Assembly (NCBI GenBank): GCA_019802505.1
Contig: JAFMOC010000023.1
Span: 2,480,001-2,544,000, forward strand
DNA: 64,000 nt
Source of the DNA: Corydoras sp. C115
Lineage: Eukaryota > Chordata > Actinopteri > Siluriformes > Callichthyidae
Direction of reading: 5' to 3'
Shown: piece after piece, positions 11,589 through 21,129 of the stretch
Position numbering within the stretch: the first letter of the stretch is position 1
Layout of the letters: each line of letters opens with the position of its first letter
The notes under the pieces: model-generated
The model's database searches: none
What the model was told of the DNA's origin: nothing
The model's input: the letters and a program-made list of their open reading frames with translations, nothing else
Program-made: the position numbers and the translations under genes

Positions 11589-11617
11589 TCATGTCTGCTG
11601 TGTCCTCTGCTCCAGCA

Positions 11618-11625
11618 TGACGTCA
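11618..11625. promoter_or_regulatory. Consensus CRE palindrome, candidate brd3os promoter
   Basis: TGACGTCA, a perfect CREB/ATF site, in a GC-richer segment immediately beyond the GA array on the upstream side of brd3os. A second identical site lies upstream of edf1. Promoter role is inferred from position. Confidence 0.45.
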
Positions 11626-11989
11626 CAGTAGAGCTGCTTCCCTTACGATTCTCTCAGAGTGAAGAACGAAGGCGTCATCCAAACAGTCCTTTAACATCAA
11701 ACTGATTCACGTTTGGAAAATAAAGCGTGAATTTCTACACCGAACAACAACCGAATAATCGGTGCTGCATCGGTTTTATTAATGTTCGTTTAGTTAGCAG
11801 TTCATCCAAGTCGTTACTAAACAAAACATTCGAAGGCTCGTGTAGCAACAGCGTCCTCCTTTTTGTGTCCGTCTCGAACACAAAGCCCGAAATCAAGTTC
11901 CGCTTGCAATCGCAGCTGTTAGACACACACAATGTGAGAGCCGTGATAATATTATAATAATAATATAATAATAATAATTCATACACTGA

Positions 11990-12258
11990 GAAAAAAGCTA
12001 AAGTTTCTCCGAATTCTGAGTTTTATCACAGAATTTTGACTTTATAGCTCAGAATTCTTACTCACAAAGTCTTCTGACTTTTACCGACTTTTTATCTCAC
12101 AATTCTGTCTTAATAAATCAGACAACCGAATTATTTTATCTAAATTATGGCTTAATAAATCAAAATACCGTTTTTAAAAAAAATCGGATTTCTTTCTTGA
12201 TAAATCAGAATACCGACTTCTTATCTAATTTCTGACTTAATAAATCAAAATACCAACT
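11990..12258. repeat. Minisatellite-like array, left part
   Basis: Imperfect repeats of a TCAGAATACCGACTTTTTATC / CTTAATAAATCAGAAT type. It continues at 13140-13345 after an insertion. Related fragments are near 16540 and 20680. Confidence 0.6.
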
Positions 12259-12439
12259 TTTGTTATCCCGGGTCGAAACCCAATCTGGGTGGAGTTTCCA
12301 TGTTCTCCCCGTGTCCGCGTGGGTTTCCTCCGGGTTCTCCGGTTTCCTCCCATAGTCAAAAACATTGATCAAGTTAATTGAATTCTCCAAATTGCCCCAT
12401 ATAAAGTGTGTCTGAGTGAGTGAGTGAGTGAGTGAGTAA

Positions 12440-12444
<5 letters not shown>

Positions 12445-12499
<55 letters not shown>
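12445..12499. repeat. (TG)n microsatellite inside SINE-A
   Basis: Expansion of the GTGTGTCTGTGTGAGTGAG segment of SINE-A to about 27 TG units. Confidence 0.95.
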
Positions 12500-12504
<5 letters not shown>

Positions 12505-12656
12505 AGTGTGTGCCCAGCATTAGATTGGCGCCCTGTCCTGGGTGTATCTGCCCAGGGCCCAAAACGTTCTCCCTTGTGGGAGAACGTTCTCCCCGATGGG
12601 CATGGGGAACCCCCCCGCGACCCTAATAGAGGATAAAGCGGAAGATAATGGATGAA

Positions 12657-12660
<4 letters not shown>

Positions 12661-12738
<78 letters not shown>
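12661..12738. repeat. (TA)n then (TG)n compound microsatellite
   Basis: About 47 bp TA then about 30 bp TG; reverse complement of the 8572-8663 arrangement. Confidence 0.95.
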
Positions 12739-12741
<3 letters not shown>

Positions 12742-13139
12742 AGTGCCACAACAAGACTAGAAGACCAAAAAGTATTGAGTTCATGTTCAAGTAATGTATT
12801 TATACAGCACTTTTCACAATAGTATATTGTCACAAAGTAGCTTTACAGTGTTACAGTGTTATGAGCCTGAAACCCCCAAAGAGCAAGCCAAAGTGACAGT
12901 GGCAAGAAAAAAAACCTCCTGTTATGTTGTTTTTTTAGGAAGAAACCTTGGGAGGAAGTTTCAGTGGAGGACAAAATAACATTTGGTTATTTAGCAGACG
13001 CATTTATACAAAGAGACTTCCTAACAAGTATCCCAACTTGATGATTAGCTTGATGAACCCATGTCCCCCGTCCCCCGTCCCCGTCCCTAATAGTGGATAA
13101 AGCGGAAGATAATGGATGGATGGCTGGACATTTGTTATC

Positions 13140-13345
13140 TCGTGTCTGGCTTAAGAAACAAGAATACCGACTATTTATCTAATTTATGGCTTAATGAAGC
13201 AGAATACCGACTTTTTTTTAATCCAAATTCTTTCTTAATGAATTAGAATTATCTCACAAGTCTGGCTTACTTAGTCATAATAATGACTTTTTATCTTACA
13301 AATCTTGCTTAGTAAGTCAGAATTGTAACTTTTCATCTGATGTGA
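13140..13345. repeat. Minisatellite-like array, right part
   Basis: Continuation of the 11990-12258 array, with the same TGGCTTAATGAAGCAGAATACC-type units. Confidence 0.6.
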
Positions 13346-13426
13346 GGTTATTAATCATAACATAAACCAAACCACCTAGAAAAATTGGGCTCAGGAATAA
13401 ATTAAAAAGTACTACTTTCCTTTTAG

Positions 13427-13614
13427 GCGGCACGGTGGCTTAGTGGTTAGCACGTTCTCCTCTCAGCGCTAGGGATTCCCGGTTCGAATCCCTATCTGGG
13501 TGGAGTTTCTATGTTCTCCCTGTGTCTGTGTGGGTTTCCTCCGGGTTCTCCGGTTTCCTCCCACAGTCCAAAAACATGGATCAAGTCAATTGAGTTCTCC
13601 AAATTGCCCCATAT

Positions 13615-13650
<36 letters not shown>

Positions 13651-13790
13651 TGAGTGTGTGCCCAGCGATAGATTGGTGCCCTGTCCTGGGTCTATCTGCC
13701 CACCGAAACGTTCTCCCCTGGATGGGCATGGGGAACCCCCCGGCGACCCTAATAGAGGATAAAGCAGAAGATAATGAATGAATGAATGAA
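13427..13790 (+). mobile_element. SINE-A with 10-bp target-site duplication
   Basis: Flanked by TTTCCTTTTA at 13417-13426 and 13791-13800. Carries an internal (TG)n expansion at about 13616-13648. Confidence 0.9.
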
Positions 13791-13932
13791 TTTCCTTTTA
13801 AATAAACTTGAATTAGGATATTGCTCTTTATTTTACTGCACCACCCATAACAAATCATACAGATATATAGCAGTAACATGCAGAATAAACAAGGGTACAT
13901 AAAACTTCTCTTAAAAAAAAAAAAAAAGAAAG

Positions 13933-14080
13933 TGTGAGGTAGCTCAGTGTTTAGGGTGTTGGGCTATCTGAAGGTTATAGGTTCAAATCCCAGGTCCTCT
14001 AAAGTTATCAATGTGGGTCCTTGAGCAAGACTCTTAACCCTCATTGCTCCATTAGCCCTGTGTTCTGACCCCAACCAAGT
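13933..14080 (+). mobile_element. SINE-B copy (second tRNA-derived family)
   Basis: SINE-B has an A box near GGTAGCTCAGTG and a B box GGTTCAAATCC, followed by GGTCCTTGAGCAAGACTCTT and CCTCATTGCTCC. This copy lacks the usual GTCGCTTTGGATAAAAGCGT end. Confidence 0.75.
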
Positions 14081-14365
14081 TATTCATTATCTTCCACTTC
14101 GCTCCCCTATGCGAACATTTCGGGTGCTGAGCAGATACACCCAAGACAGGGTTCCAATCGCTGGGCACACATTCACACAAACACGCACTTTATGGGGCAA
14201 GTTAGAGGATTTAATTTACCTTAAATCTATGTTTTTGGACTGGGGAAAGAAACCGGAGTACCCAAAGGAAACCCACCCGGACAAGGGTAGAACATAAAAA
14301 AACTCAAACCTGGATCCCCAGTGCTAAGAGGTGGAAGTGCTAACCACTACGCCACCGTGCCACCC
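14081..14365 (-). mobile_element. SINE-A, degenerate copy
   Basis: Directly abuts the SINE-B fragment; head CCACTACGCCACCGTGCCAC at the right end. Confidence 0.75.
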
Positions 14366-14437
14366 ACAAGAAAGTTTAGAATAAGTCACTATGCAATAAG
14401 ACGTCAAAATAAAAATCGACAAATGACTTCAGTAAAC

Positions 14438-14769
14438 GGCGGCATGGTGACTTAGTGGTTAGCACGTTCGCCTTTCAGCGCTAGGGGTTCATGGTTCGAA
14501 TCCCCATCTGGGTGGAGTTTCCATGTTCTCCCTTTGTCTGCGTGGGTTTTCTCCGGGTTCTCCATTTTCCTCCCACAGTCCAAAAACATGGATCAAGTCA
14601 ATTGAATTCTCAAAATTACCCCATATAGAGTGTGTGCCCAGCGATGGATTGGCGCCCTGTCCTGGGTCTATCTGCCCAGTGCCCGAGACGTTCTCCCCTG
14701 GATGGGCATGGGGAACCCCACCGCGACCCTAATAGAGGATAAAGCGGGAGATAATGAATGAATGAATGA
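14438..14769 (+). mobile_element. SINE-A with 12-bp target-site duplication
   Basis: Flanked by ACTTCAGTAAAC at 14426-14437 and 14770-14781; it lies just past the edf1 polyadenylation signal. Confidence 0.92.
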
Positions 14770-14804
14770 ACTTCAGTAAACAAGATCAAGTGCAAAATTT
14801 CAGT

Positions 14805-14810
14805 TTTATT
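14805..14810 (-). terminator. edf1: edf1 candidate polyadenylation signal
   Basis: AATAAA on the - strand, 287 bp after the edf1 stop. The target-site duplication of a SINE-A copy (14770-14781) lies 24-35 bp beyond it, i.e. at the expected cleavage zone. Confidence 0.55.
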
Positions 14811-15096
14811 TAACTTACCGAAAGAACAAACATAAAGAACACTTAGGGCACCTCTGTTCTGTCCACTAAATAAAAAGCAGTGTTCTCACATAATGCAGCA
14901 TTCATAAAGGTATTTAGGTACAGATGCATTCCTTGATCGTCATTGATAATAAATTGTCATTTTAATGACATTTTGGTCCACCACTAAAACAAGCAGTTTG
15001 AATGTTTTAAGAAAATAACAGGACAGCAGCATGTAGAGTGTGAGATTAGAGCGGAAGATTGTGAAAACTACGTGGTGGATTTCGAGGATTTTTTCT

Positions 15097-15158
15097 TCAT
15101 TTCTTCTTTGTACATGCTTCAAGAGGTTGCCCAATCTCTCGTCCACGTAATTTAAGTC
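15097..15158 (-). CDS. edf1: edf1 coding exon 5 (C-terminus)
   Basis: 62 nt, acceptor ATACAG, encodes GLKLRGREIGQPLEACTKKK and TGA. Conserved up to KLRG-EIG, divergent at the end. Confidence 0.92.
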
Positions 15159-18100
15159 CTGTATTATAACCAGATAAAACAGAAAACACCAAACTAAACA
15201 AGATTTCGAGACAGAACTAAACTAAGATTTTTAATGAAACCAAGAGAACCGTGCTTACTTACCGATAGTTCGCTCAATTTTTCCCATCACCTGATTATTG
15301 GGAATAGCTTTCCCAGATTCGTAATCAGCAATCACTTGAGGTTTCTCATTTATTTTCTGAAATGCAACCAAAAGGCAAAAATCATTTTTATATTACAGTG
15401 AATTAAAATTAAATAATGCTTTTTATTAAATTATTTATTCCAAGATAGATATCAAACTATCAGCTATTCGGAGTCATTAGATAATGTCAATATAATTAAG
15501 ACCATTTTTATGGTTCACAGATTTTTAACACTAAAGTACATCACATCTATATTATGAGGACTATAAAGCAAACCAACAACAAATCTTGCTAAAATGCACT
15601 CCAACAATATTTTTAATCAGTTGGTAGATTTCCTGGCTCGATAACTGTAAAGCATCGTTTTCCAGTCACCCAGCTTGCACAATCAGGTCTCTACGACTGA
15701 TTTATAACTCTGCAGCCCGACTTGTGTTCACCCAACTCAAGCAAACTTGCATCACTCCACCGCTTCTCTCTCTCTCTCTCTCTCTCCATTGGCTCCCTGT
15801 AGCCGTTTGCTTCTCTTATTTCTAAGTCGCTTTGGATAAATGCGTCTGCCAAATGACTAAATGTAAATGTAATGTATTATGAATGTAGATTTGGATAACG
15901 GGCGGCACGGTGGCTTAGTGGTTAGCATTAGTGGTTTGTCTCTCAGCACTAGGCATTCCCTGTTCGAATCCCAATCTGGATGGAGTTTCCATGTTCTCCC
16001 CATGTCTCCTCTGGGTTTTCCGGTTTCCTCCCACAGTCCAAAAACATGGATTAAGGTCAATTGAATTATCCAAATTACCCCATATAGAGTGTGTTTGTCT
16101 GTGTGAGTATGTGCCCAGCGATAGATTGGTGCCCTGTACTGGGTGTATCTGCCCAGCGCCCGAAACCTTCTCCCCTAGATGGGCATGGGGAATTCCCCCG
16201 CGACCCTAGTAGAGGATAAAGTGGAAGATAATGGATGGATGGATTTGGATAACACTAGAATCTGTGGTCACTGAGAATCTGGTGACAATTATTTCCCGTA
16301 TTTGAAGTAATGCCCACTGACCAAATCAAGCTGCATATTTTAAACTTAACTGAAACTCATCATATTTGTATTAGCCTTTCCTATATTTTATTCAAATTTA
16401 GACAAACACCTCAAATAAATTATTCACAGTAAGAATTAATTTTAGAATCCATTGTTCCTTTGATGTACATTAATTAATTAATTCATACATTCAACATAAT
16501 ATTCATGTATTTATTCATTATCTTCCACTTTTTATATCACACTTCTGGCTTACTAAGTCAGAATTCTACCTTTTTATCTCCAATTCTGTCTTTTCACTGG
16601 TGTGGAAAAACCTACGTTGTCATCACCAAGGTTTACAATTCTTAACCAATCAGATGAGAGGTTAGTATCTGTATATAATAACAGTAACTGCCTCCTCTTA
16701 AAAGCTGCATTAACTACATGCTGCTTGTATTTGAAAACTTACAGTGGCTAGGTCTTTTTGGGTCATTCCCTTATCTTGACGGCCCTGCTGGATGACTTTG
16801 CCGACTTCTCGAGGGACTCGCTCATGATGGAGTTCCTCGGTTTCTCGATCCAGTTTGGCTGTGTTCTTAGTTACGACATGCTGTTTGTTTTGACCTGCTG
16901 ACCCTGCAACAGAATTTTAAGACTTTATTAATCTGTTGATGCATTTTACTTTTCACAGCTATACCATGACCTAACCAAAATCATGATTAGATTTGCTCTA
17001 TTTCACAGACCTTTCACAGAAATTACATCATAAAACACCACGGAGGATGTTAAATAGCACTTTTAAAAACAAAATCTATACTGAAAATATTATAGGATAT
17101 AAAGAAGCAGTAAAGGCAGCTTTATCAGCTGTATTGAGTTGCAAAGTGAAAATAATTAATCTTAAGTTCAGTAAAATAAAGGTTTTGTTTGCTTTGATTT
17201 TGGTTTGGTTTTGAAAGGTTCATCCTATAACCAGAAAATTTAAGGTTTTGAGGAGACATTAGTGTCATTTGCATCACATGGTACATGAAATGAAACGATA
17301 TTGTGGCTCATGGACCCAGATTCAACCTAAGCAATTTCTATCAAGGAAAAATGAATTTGAATTGTAAAAATTAGATATAGAATATATCAGCAGTATATAA
17401 AATAAATATTAATTATAGCAACAGTGTAAACTGCAAGATATATAATAAATGACTTAGAATATGAAATGTGAAGTTTTAGTAGCATGTTATATGTGATGTA
17501 TATGACTTATGTATATGACCCAGAACAAGCTCTGCCAGAACTCCCTCAGGAAAAAAATTACCAGATGGTTATTTTAAAAACTGAGTGGCCAGCACAGTTT
17601 CCAGACTTAAAGCCCATTTATCTGGTTTGGGATGAACTGGACAGAGAAGCGACAGCAAAACAAATGACAAGTGCCACACGTTTAGAGGAACTTCTCAACA
17701 GATGTGAAACTTTCCAAGGAAGATTTCTGTTGTAGAAAGAATACCACAAGTGTGTTCAGCTGTTATATTTGCCAAAGGTACGTTGATGAGTAAAATGCTT
17801 AGAATACATTCCGATGTATAGATTTATTTTTTAAACTAAAAAATGTCTTATTTGTTCTACGTTTTTATTTCAATCTATTTACATTTAGCAGATGTTTTTA
17901 TCCAAAGCAACTTACAAATGAGAGAGCAACACAAGTCAGTAGTTAAGTAAAAACCAGCTACACTGTACAGTAGAATTATCAAACCTGATCATCATCCAAT
18001 CCCACTTTTTTTTTAAAACAAAAATAAACAATTAACATCACGATTAACTGAATATTTTGCTCTGATTATGAAAATAAACATCAGAATCAAAATCACTTTA

Positions 18101-20044
18101 TTTCTCCCAGTATATTACACTTACAAGGAATTTGTCTTGGTGAGTGCACATATAGGACATGTAACATACTAAAATCAACAAGACAGCACACAGACTACAC
18201 AACAGGAATAAACAAAATTACTATAGAAATTATACAATTAGGTAGTTTCAAAAAGTAAAATAGAAGTGTACTAGATGCTATTATTTACAGATAAATACAG
18301 AATGAATGGATTTTGTATTTTGAAAATTGAAAAAGTGTGGATTGTGGTTACTGAGTGCTCCAGCTCTGGGTAAAAAGCTGTTAGCCTGCCTGTTTGTGCT
18401 AGTTTTGATGGCCCTGGATGTTCTGCCAGAGGGAAGTGTTTGGAAAATGTGATGTCTAACATTTAACTTAATAAGACATTATATCGGCGGCACGGTGGCT
18501 TAGTGGTTAGCACGTTCGCCTCTCAGCACTAGGGATTCCCGGTTCGAATCCCCATCTGGGTGGAGTTTCCATGTTCTCCCCGTGTCCGCGTGGGTTTCCT
18601 CCAGGTTCTCCGGTTTCCTCCCACAGTCCAAAAACATGGATCAAGTCAATTGAATTCTCAAAAAATTGCCCCATATAGAGTGTGTCTGTGTGAGTGAGTG
18701 TGTGCCCAGTGATAGGTTGGCGCCCTGTCCTGGGTCTATATGCCCAGCGCCCGAGACGTTCTCCCCTGGATGGGCATGGGGAACCCCACCGCGACCCTAA
18801 TAGAGGATAAAGCGGGAGATAATGAATGAATGAAAAGACATTAAATCTAATAGTTCACAAAAATTTAAAACTTTTGACAATATATATACATATTTCTACA
18901 CTATTATTTTGACAACCTAGTCCAACTCGTCACACCCTTTCTAACATATTTCCTGGTTACTGACCCAGTGGTAAACAGCAAAGATGTTCAACATATCACC
19001 TTTGAAGACAGAGCAAAACAAAAAGTCGATGAATTAAATTCATATTAATGTAGTTAACACTGTCTGTCGAGTACTACCAAGAGGTTGCAAATGGTTTTAA
19101 AATATGTGAACTGGTGTAGAATTTCTTCGAAATATTAGGAGCAATTACAAATAGTTCATTAGGGTTTTCTTTTGTTAATAAAAAAACATAATTAAAAAAA
19201 CATTTTTAAATATCCTTTAAACCTAATTATATATAAATAATATCACATAGTACACTGTGTATATATATTTCATAGTAATTTTCACCTTTTCACCCGTCAT
19301 ATATTTGTGCACTCACCAAGACAAATTCCTTCTATCTGTAACAAACCTGGCAAAATAAATTCATTCATTCATTCATTATCTCCCGCTTTATCCTCTATTA
19401 GGGTCGCGGTGGGGTTCCCCATGCCCATCCAGGGGAGAACGTCTCGGGCGCTGGGCAGATAGACCCAGGACAGGGCGCCAATCCATCGCTGGGTACACAC
19501 TCACTCACACAGACACACTCTATATGGGGCAATTTGGAGAACTCAATTAACTTGATCCATGTTTTTGGATTGTGGGAGGAAACCGGAGAACCCGGAGGAA
19601 ACCCACGCGGACACGGGGAGAACATGGAAACTCCACCCAGATGGGGATTCGAACCGGGAATCCCTAGCGCTGAGAGGCGAACGTGCTAACCACTAAGCCA
19701 CCGTCTGGCAAAATAAATTGATTCTGATAATCATAATCAGGGTTAAATATTTAGTTTCAGGTGAAACGTCCCTGTGAATATTTCGTATGTCTATAATAAT
19801 AAACAGCCGGTGTATCACGAACAAAAGCAAACTATTGTAAATTACAACATGTAAAATGAACCAAATGTTAATAAATTTGAGATAACTGATAGTAATGTAT
19901 TACGTTATCATGTTACAAGGATTCTTAAATGAAAAATTCTGCGATTCTAGAGTTTGGAAAGCAGTCATTCTTACATTTCTTTGTTGTTTCGACATCGTCT
20001 CCCTTTCGTTGAGCAGCGATTACAGCCTGTGAACACATATTACA

Positions 20045-20097
<53 letters not shown>

Positions 20098-20357
20098 GTT
20101 ACACAACGTAAACACTAGAAAATCAAACACACCCCACAGCAGCATCACAACATTTTTTACATATCACTTAAATACACCCAACAAATACATAAAGTCTTGA
20201 GACATAACTATATAAGTATCGGATTCTATTTATGTAAACACTTAAGAAAATGCTAACGATAAAGCCAAGAAACTATAAGAACCTGTTTAGATTTGGCCTG
20301 TGCCGCAGATCCTTTCTTCCTCAGCACGGTTACTGTGTCCCAATCGCTCTCCGCCAT
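15097..20357 (-). CDS. edf1: edf1, endothelial differentiation-related factor 1 / multiprotein bridging factor 1 (complete, 5 coding exons)
   Basis: EDF1/MBF1 bridges TBP and activators such as nuclear receptors and bZIP factors, and also binds stalled or collided ribosomes. Coding exons in transcript order: 20357-20283, 20026-19975, 16903-16743, 15356-15263, 15158-15097; total 444 nt, 147 aa (human 148). The N-terminus MAESDWDTVTVLRKKG and the central NTAKLDRETEELHHE match the MBF1 N-terminal domain. Residues about 75-130 hold the Cro/C1-type helix-turn-helix: VIQQGRQDKGMTQKDLA, KINEKPQVIADYESGKAIPN, QVMGKIERTIGLKLRG. All introns are GT-AG. The last residues (EIGQPLEACTKKK) differ from the mammalian tail (GKPIEKGPRAK). 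The introns hold a Tc1-like remnant, a LINE remnant and several SINEs. The promoter has a CRE. Confidence 0.96.
15263..15356 (-). CDS. edf1: edf1 coding exon 4
   Basis: 94 nt, encodes KINEKPQVIADYESGKAIPN and NQVMGKIERTI plus one base. Acceptor TTTCAG, donor GTAAGT. Second half of the helix-turn-helix. Confidence 0.95.
15690..15820 (+). mobile_element. LINE-derived remnant (end of reverse-transcriptase ORF)
   Basis: CTCTGCAGCCCGACTTGTGT and CATTGGCTCCCTGTAGCCG match the segment coding LNSAARLV...LHWLPVA that is common near the end of fish LINE ORFs. A short (CT)n sits inside. In an edf1 intron. Confidence 0.5.
15823..15876 (+). mobile_element. SINE-B 3' end fragment
   Basis: TAAGTCGCTTTGGATAAATG then AAATGACTAAATGTAAATG; typical SINE-B end, next to the LINE remnant. 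Confidence 0.65.
15900..16241 (+). mobile_element. SINE-A with 12-bp target-site duplication
   Basis: Flanked by GATTTGGATAAC at 15888-15899 and 16242-16253. Within an edf1 intron. Confidence 0.92.
16743..16903 (-). CDS. edf1: edf1 coding exon 3
   Basis: 161 nt, from the split Trp (WSAGQNKQHVVTKN) through RQDKGMTQKDLAT. Acceptor TTGCAG, donor GTAAGT. Holds the first half of the helix-turn-helix domain. Confidence 0.95.
17510..17740 (+). pseudogene. Tc1-like transposase remnant (C-terminal part)
   Basis: The frame from 17484 reads WPAQFPDLKPIYLVWDELDR and AKQMTSATRLEELLNRC. This matches the conserved WPAQSPDLNPIE-WDELDR end of Tc1/mariner transposases, with the catalytic Glu of NPIE replaced by Tyr (KPIY). 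Only the end is present and no terminal repeats were seen, so it is a dead fossil in an edf1 intron. Confidence 0.75.
17876..17925 (-). mobile_element. SINE-B 3' end fragment
   Basis: TTTACATTTAGCAGATGTTT then ATCCAAAGCAACTTACAAAT: reverse of the SINE-B end. Confidence 0.55.
18075..18465 (+). repeat. R4 dispersed repeat
   Basis: Contains AATCACTTTATTTCTCCCAG, AAGGAATTTGTCTTGGTGAG, and CTGCCAGAGGGAAGTG. Fragments of the same family are at 27975-28123, 30890-31440 and 38797-38990. A common fish interspersed repeat of unknown class. Confidence 0.55.
18486..18834 (+). mobile_element. SINE-A with target-site duplication
   Basis: AAGACATTA at 18473-18481 and 18835-18843 flank it. Near-consensus copy. 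Confidence 0.88.
19362..19704 (-). mobile_element. SINE-A with 15-bp target-site duplication
   Basis: Flanked by CTGGCAAAATAAATT at 19347-19361 and 19705-19719, a perfect duplication; young copy. Confidence 0.93.
19975..20026 (-). CDS. edf1: edf1 coding exon 2
   Basis: 52 nt, encodes AVIAAQRKGDDVETTKK and the first base of Trp. Acceptor TTCACAG, donor GTAAGA. Confidence 0.95.
20045..20095. repeat. (CA)n microsatellite in edf1 intron 1
   Basis: About 25 CA units, 19 bp from the acceptor of edf1 exon 2. Confidence 0.95.
20283..20357 (-). CDS. edf1: edf1 coding exon 1
   Basis: 75 nt, start codon at 20355-20357, encodes residues 1-25 (MAESDWDTVTVLRKKGSAAQ then AKSKQ). Donor CAG|GTTCTT. Confidence 0.95.
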
Positions 20358-20508
20358 CTTTGGCAGTAAATATTGGATTTAATTCTTTTATAAGTTTTTA
20401 AAAGTCACTTAAATGAGCTGTAAACACTCGAAACTTTCACTGTGAGTCGGACTTTGTTTGCTCTCCTTTAACGCTGACTGGCGGAAGCAAAACATTCACG
20501 TCACGACA

Positions 20509-20516
20509 TGACGTCA
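20509..20516. promoter_or_regulatory. Consensus CRE upstream of edf1
   Basis: TGACGTCA about 150 bp upstream of the edf1 start codon, with a second half-like CGTCAC eight bases before it. Position suggests the core promoter of edf1; activity is inferred. Confidence 0.5.
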
Positions 20517-20703
20517 GGGGGCTTGGCATGCAACTCGACTCCGAATGTAAACAAATCTGAGCGATTATTCGGTTTAACAGTCACAGAGTCAGACACGAAG
20601 CTTCGAAGTCGAAGCTATTATAAGCTCATTTCCGTCGCTAAGAAGGAAAAAAAGGCTAAATTACATCAGTATTGCTGACTTTTAATCTCAGAATTCTGAC
20701 GTT

Positions 20704-21048
20704 GTGCAGCACGATGGCTTAGTGGTTAGCATGTTCTCCTCTCAGCGCTAGGGGTTCCCGGTTCGAATCCCCATCTGGGTGGAGTTTCCATGTTCTCCCC
20801 GTGTCTGCGTGGGTTTCCTCCGGGTTCTCCGGTTTCCTCCCACAGTCCAAAAACATGGATCAAGTCAATTGAATTCTCCAAATTGCCCCATATAGAGTGT
20901 GTCTGTGTGAGTGAGTGTGTGCCCAGCGATGGATTGGCGCCCTGTCCTGGGTCTATCTGCCCAGCGCCCGAGACGTTCTCCCCTGGATGGGCATGGGGAA
21001 CCCCACCGCCACCCTAATAGAGGATGAAGCGGGAGATGGTGATTGAAT
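20704..21048 (+). mobile_element. SINE-A with 13-bp target-site duplication
   Basis: GAATTCTGACGTT directly before the head (about 20691-20703) and at 21049-21061. About 350 bp upstream of the edf1 start codon. Confidence 0.9.
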
Positions 21049-21129
21049 GAATTCTGACGTTAGCTCAAACATTTTTAACGCAGACATAGTCAGATTTAAT
21101 GTTGTTGCGACTGTGTCTTGGGGTATTAT

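Larger units (their letters stand above)
12268..13130 (+). mobile_element. Composite insertion: SINE-A + (TA)n + (TG)n + R1 + SINE-A tail
   Basis: SINE-A lacking its first about 50 bp (12268-12660), then (TA)n, (TG)n, an R1/SINE-B segment in reverse (12739-13047) and a final SINE-A tail fragment (13053-13124). The whole 863 bp is bracketed by TTTGTTATC at 12259-12267 and 13131-13139, and splits a minisatellite array, so it appears to have inserted as one unit. Confidence 0.6.

Noticed and set aside
10160..11626. Long - strand ORFs of 488-550 aa rich in Ser-Leu-Ala
   Set aside because: They are translations of the GA array; only the last 81 residues of one frame (brd3os) look like protein.
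12432..12636. Cys-Val and Thr-His repeat ORFs
   Set aside because: Translations of (TG)n/(CA)n microsatellites.
18486..18560. tRNA-gene-like heads with A and B boxes
   Set aside because: They are SINE heads: no full cloverleaf with an acceptor stem, and they continue into the SINE body.
20790..21017. Recurrent 75-aa ORF starting MFSPCLRGFPPGSPVSSHSP at many loci (also 30093, 37345, 54934, 19398)
   Set aside because: It is an open frame through the SINE-A body, present only in SINE copies, broken in most, and without codon or domain signals.
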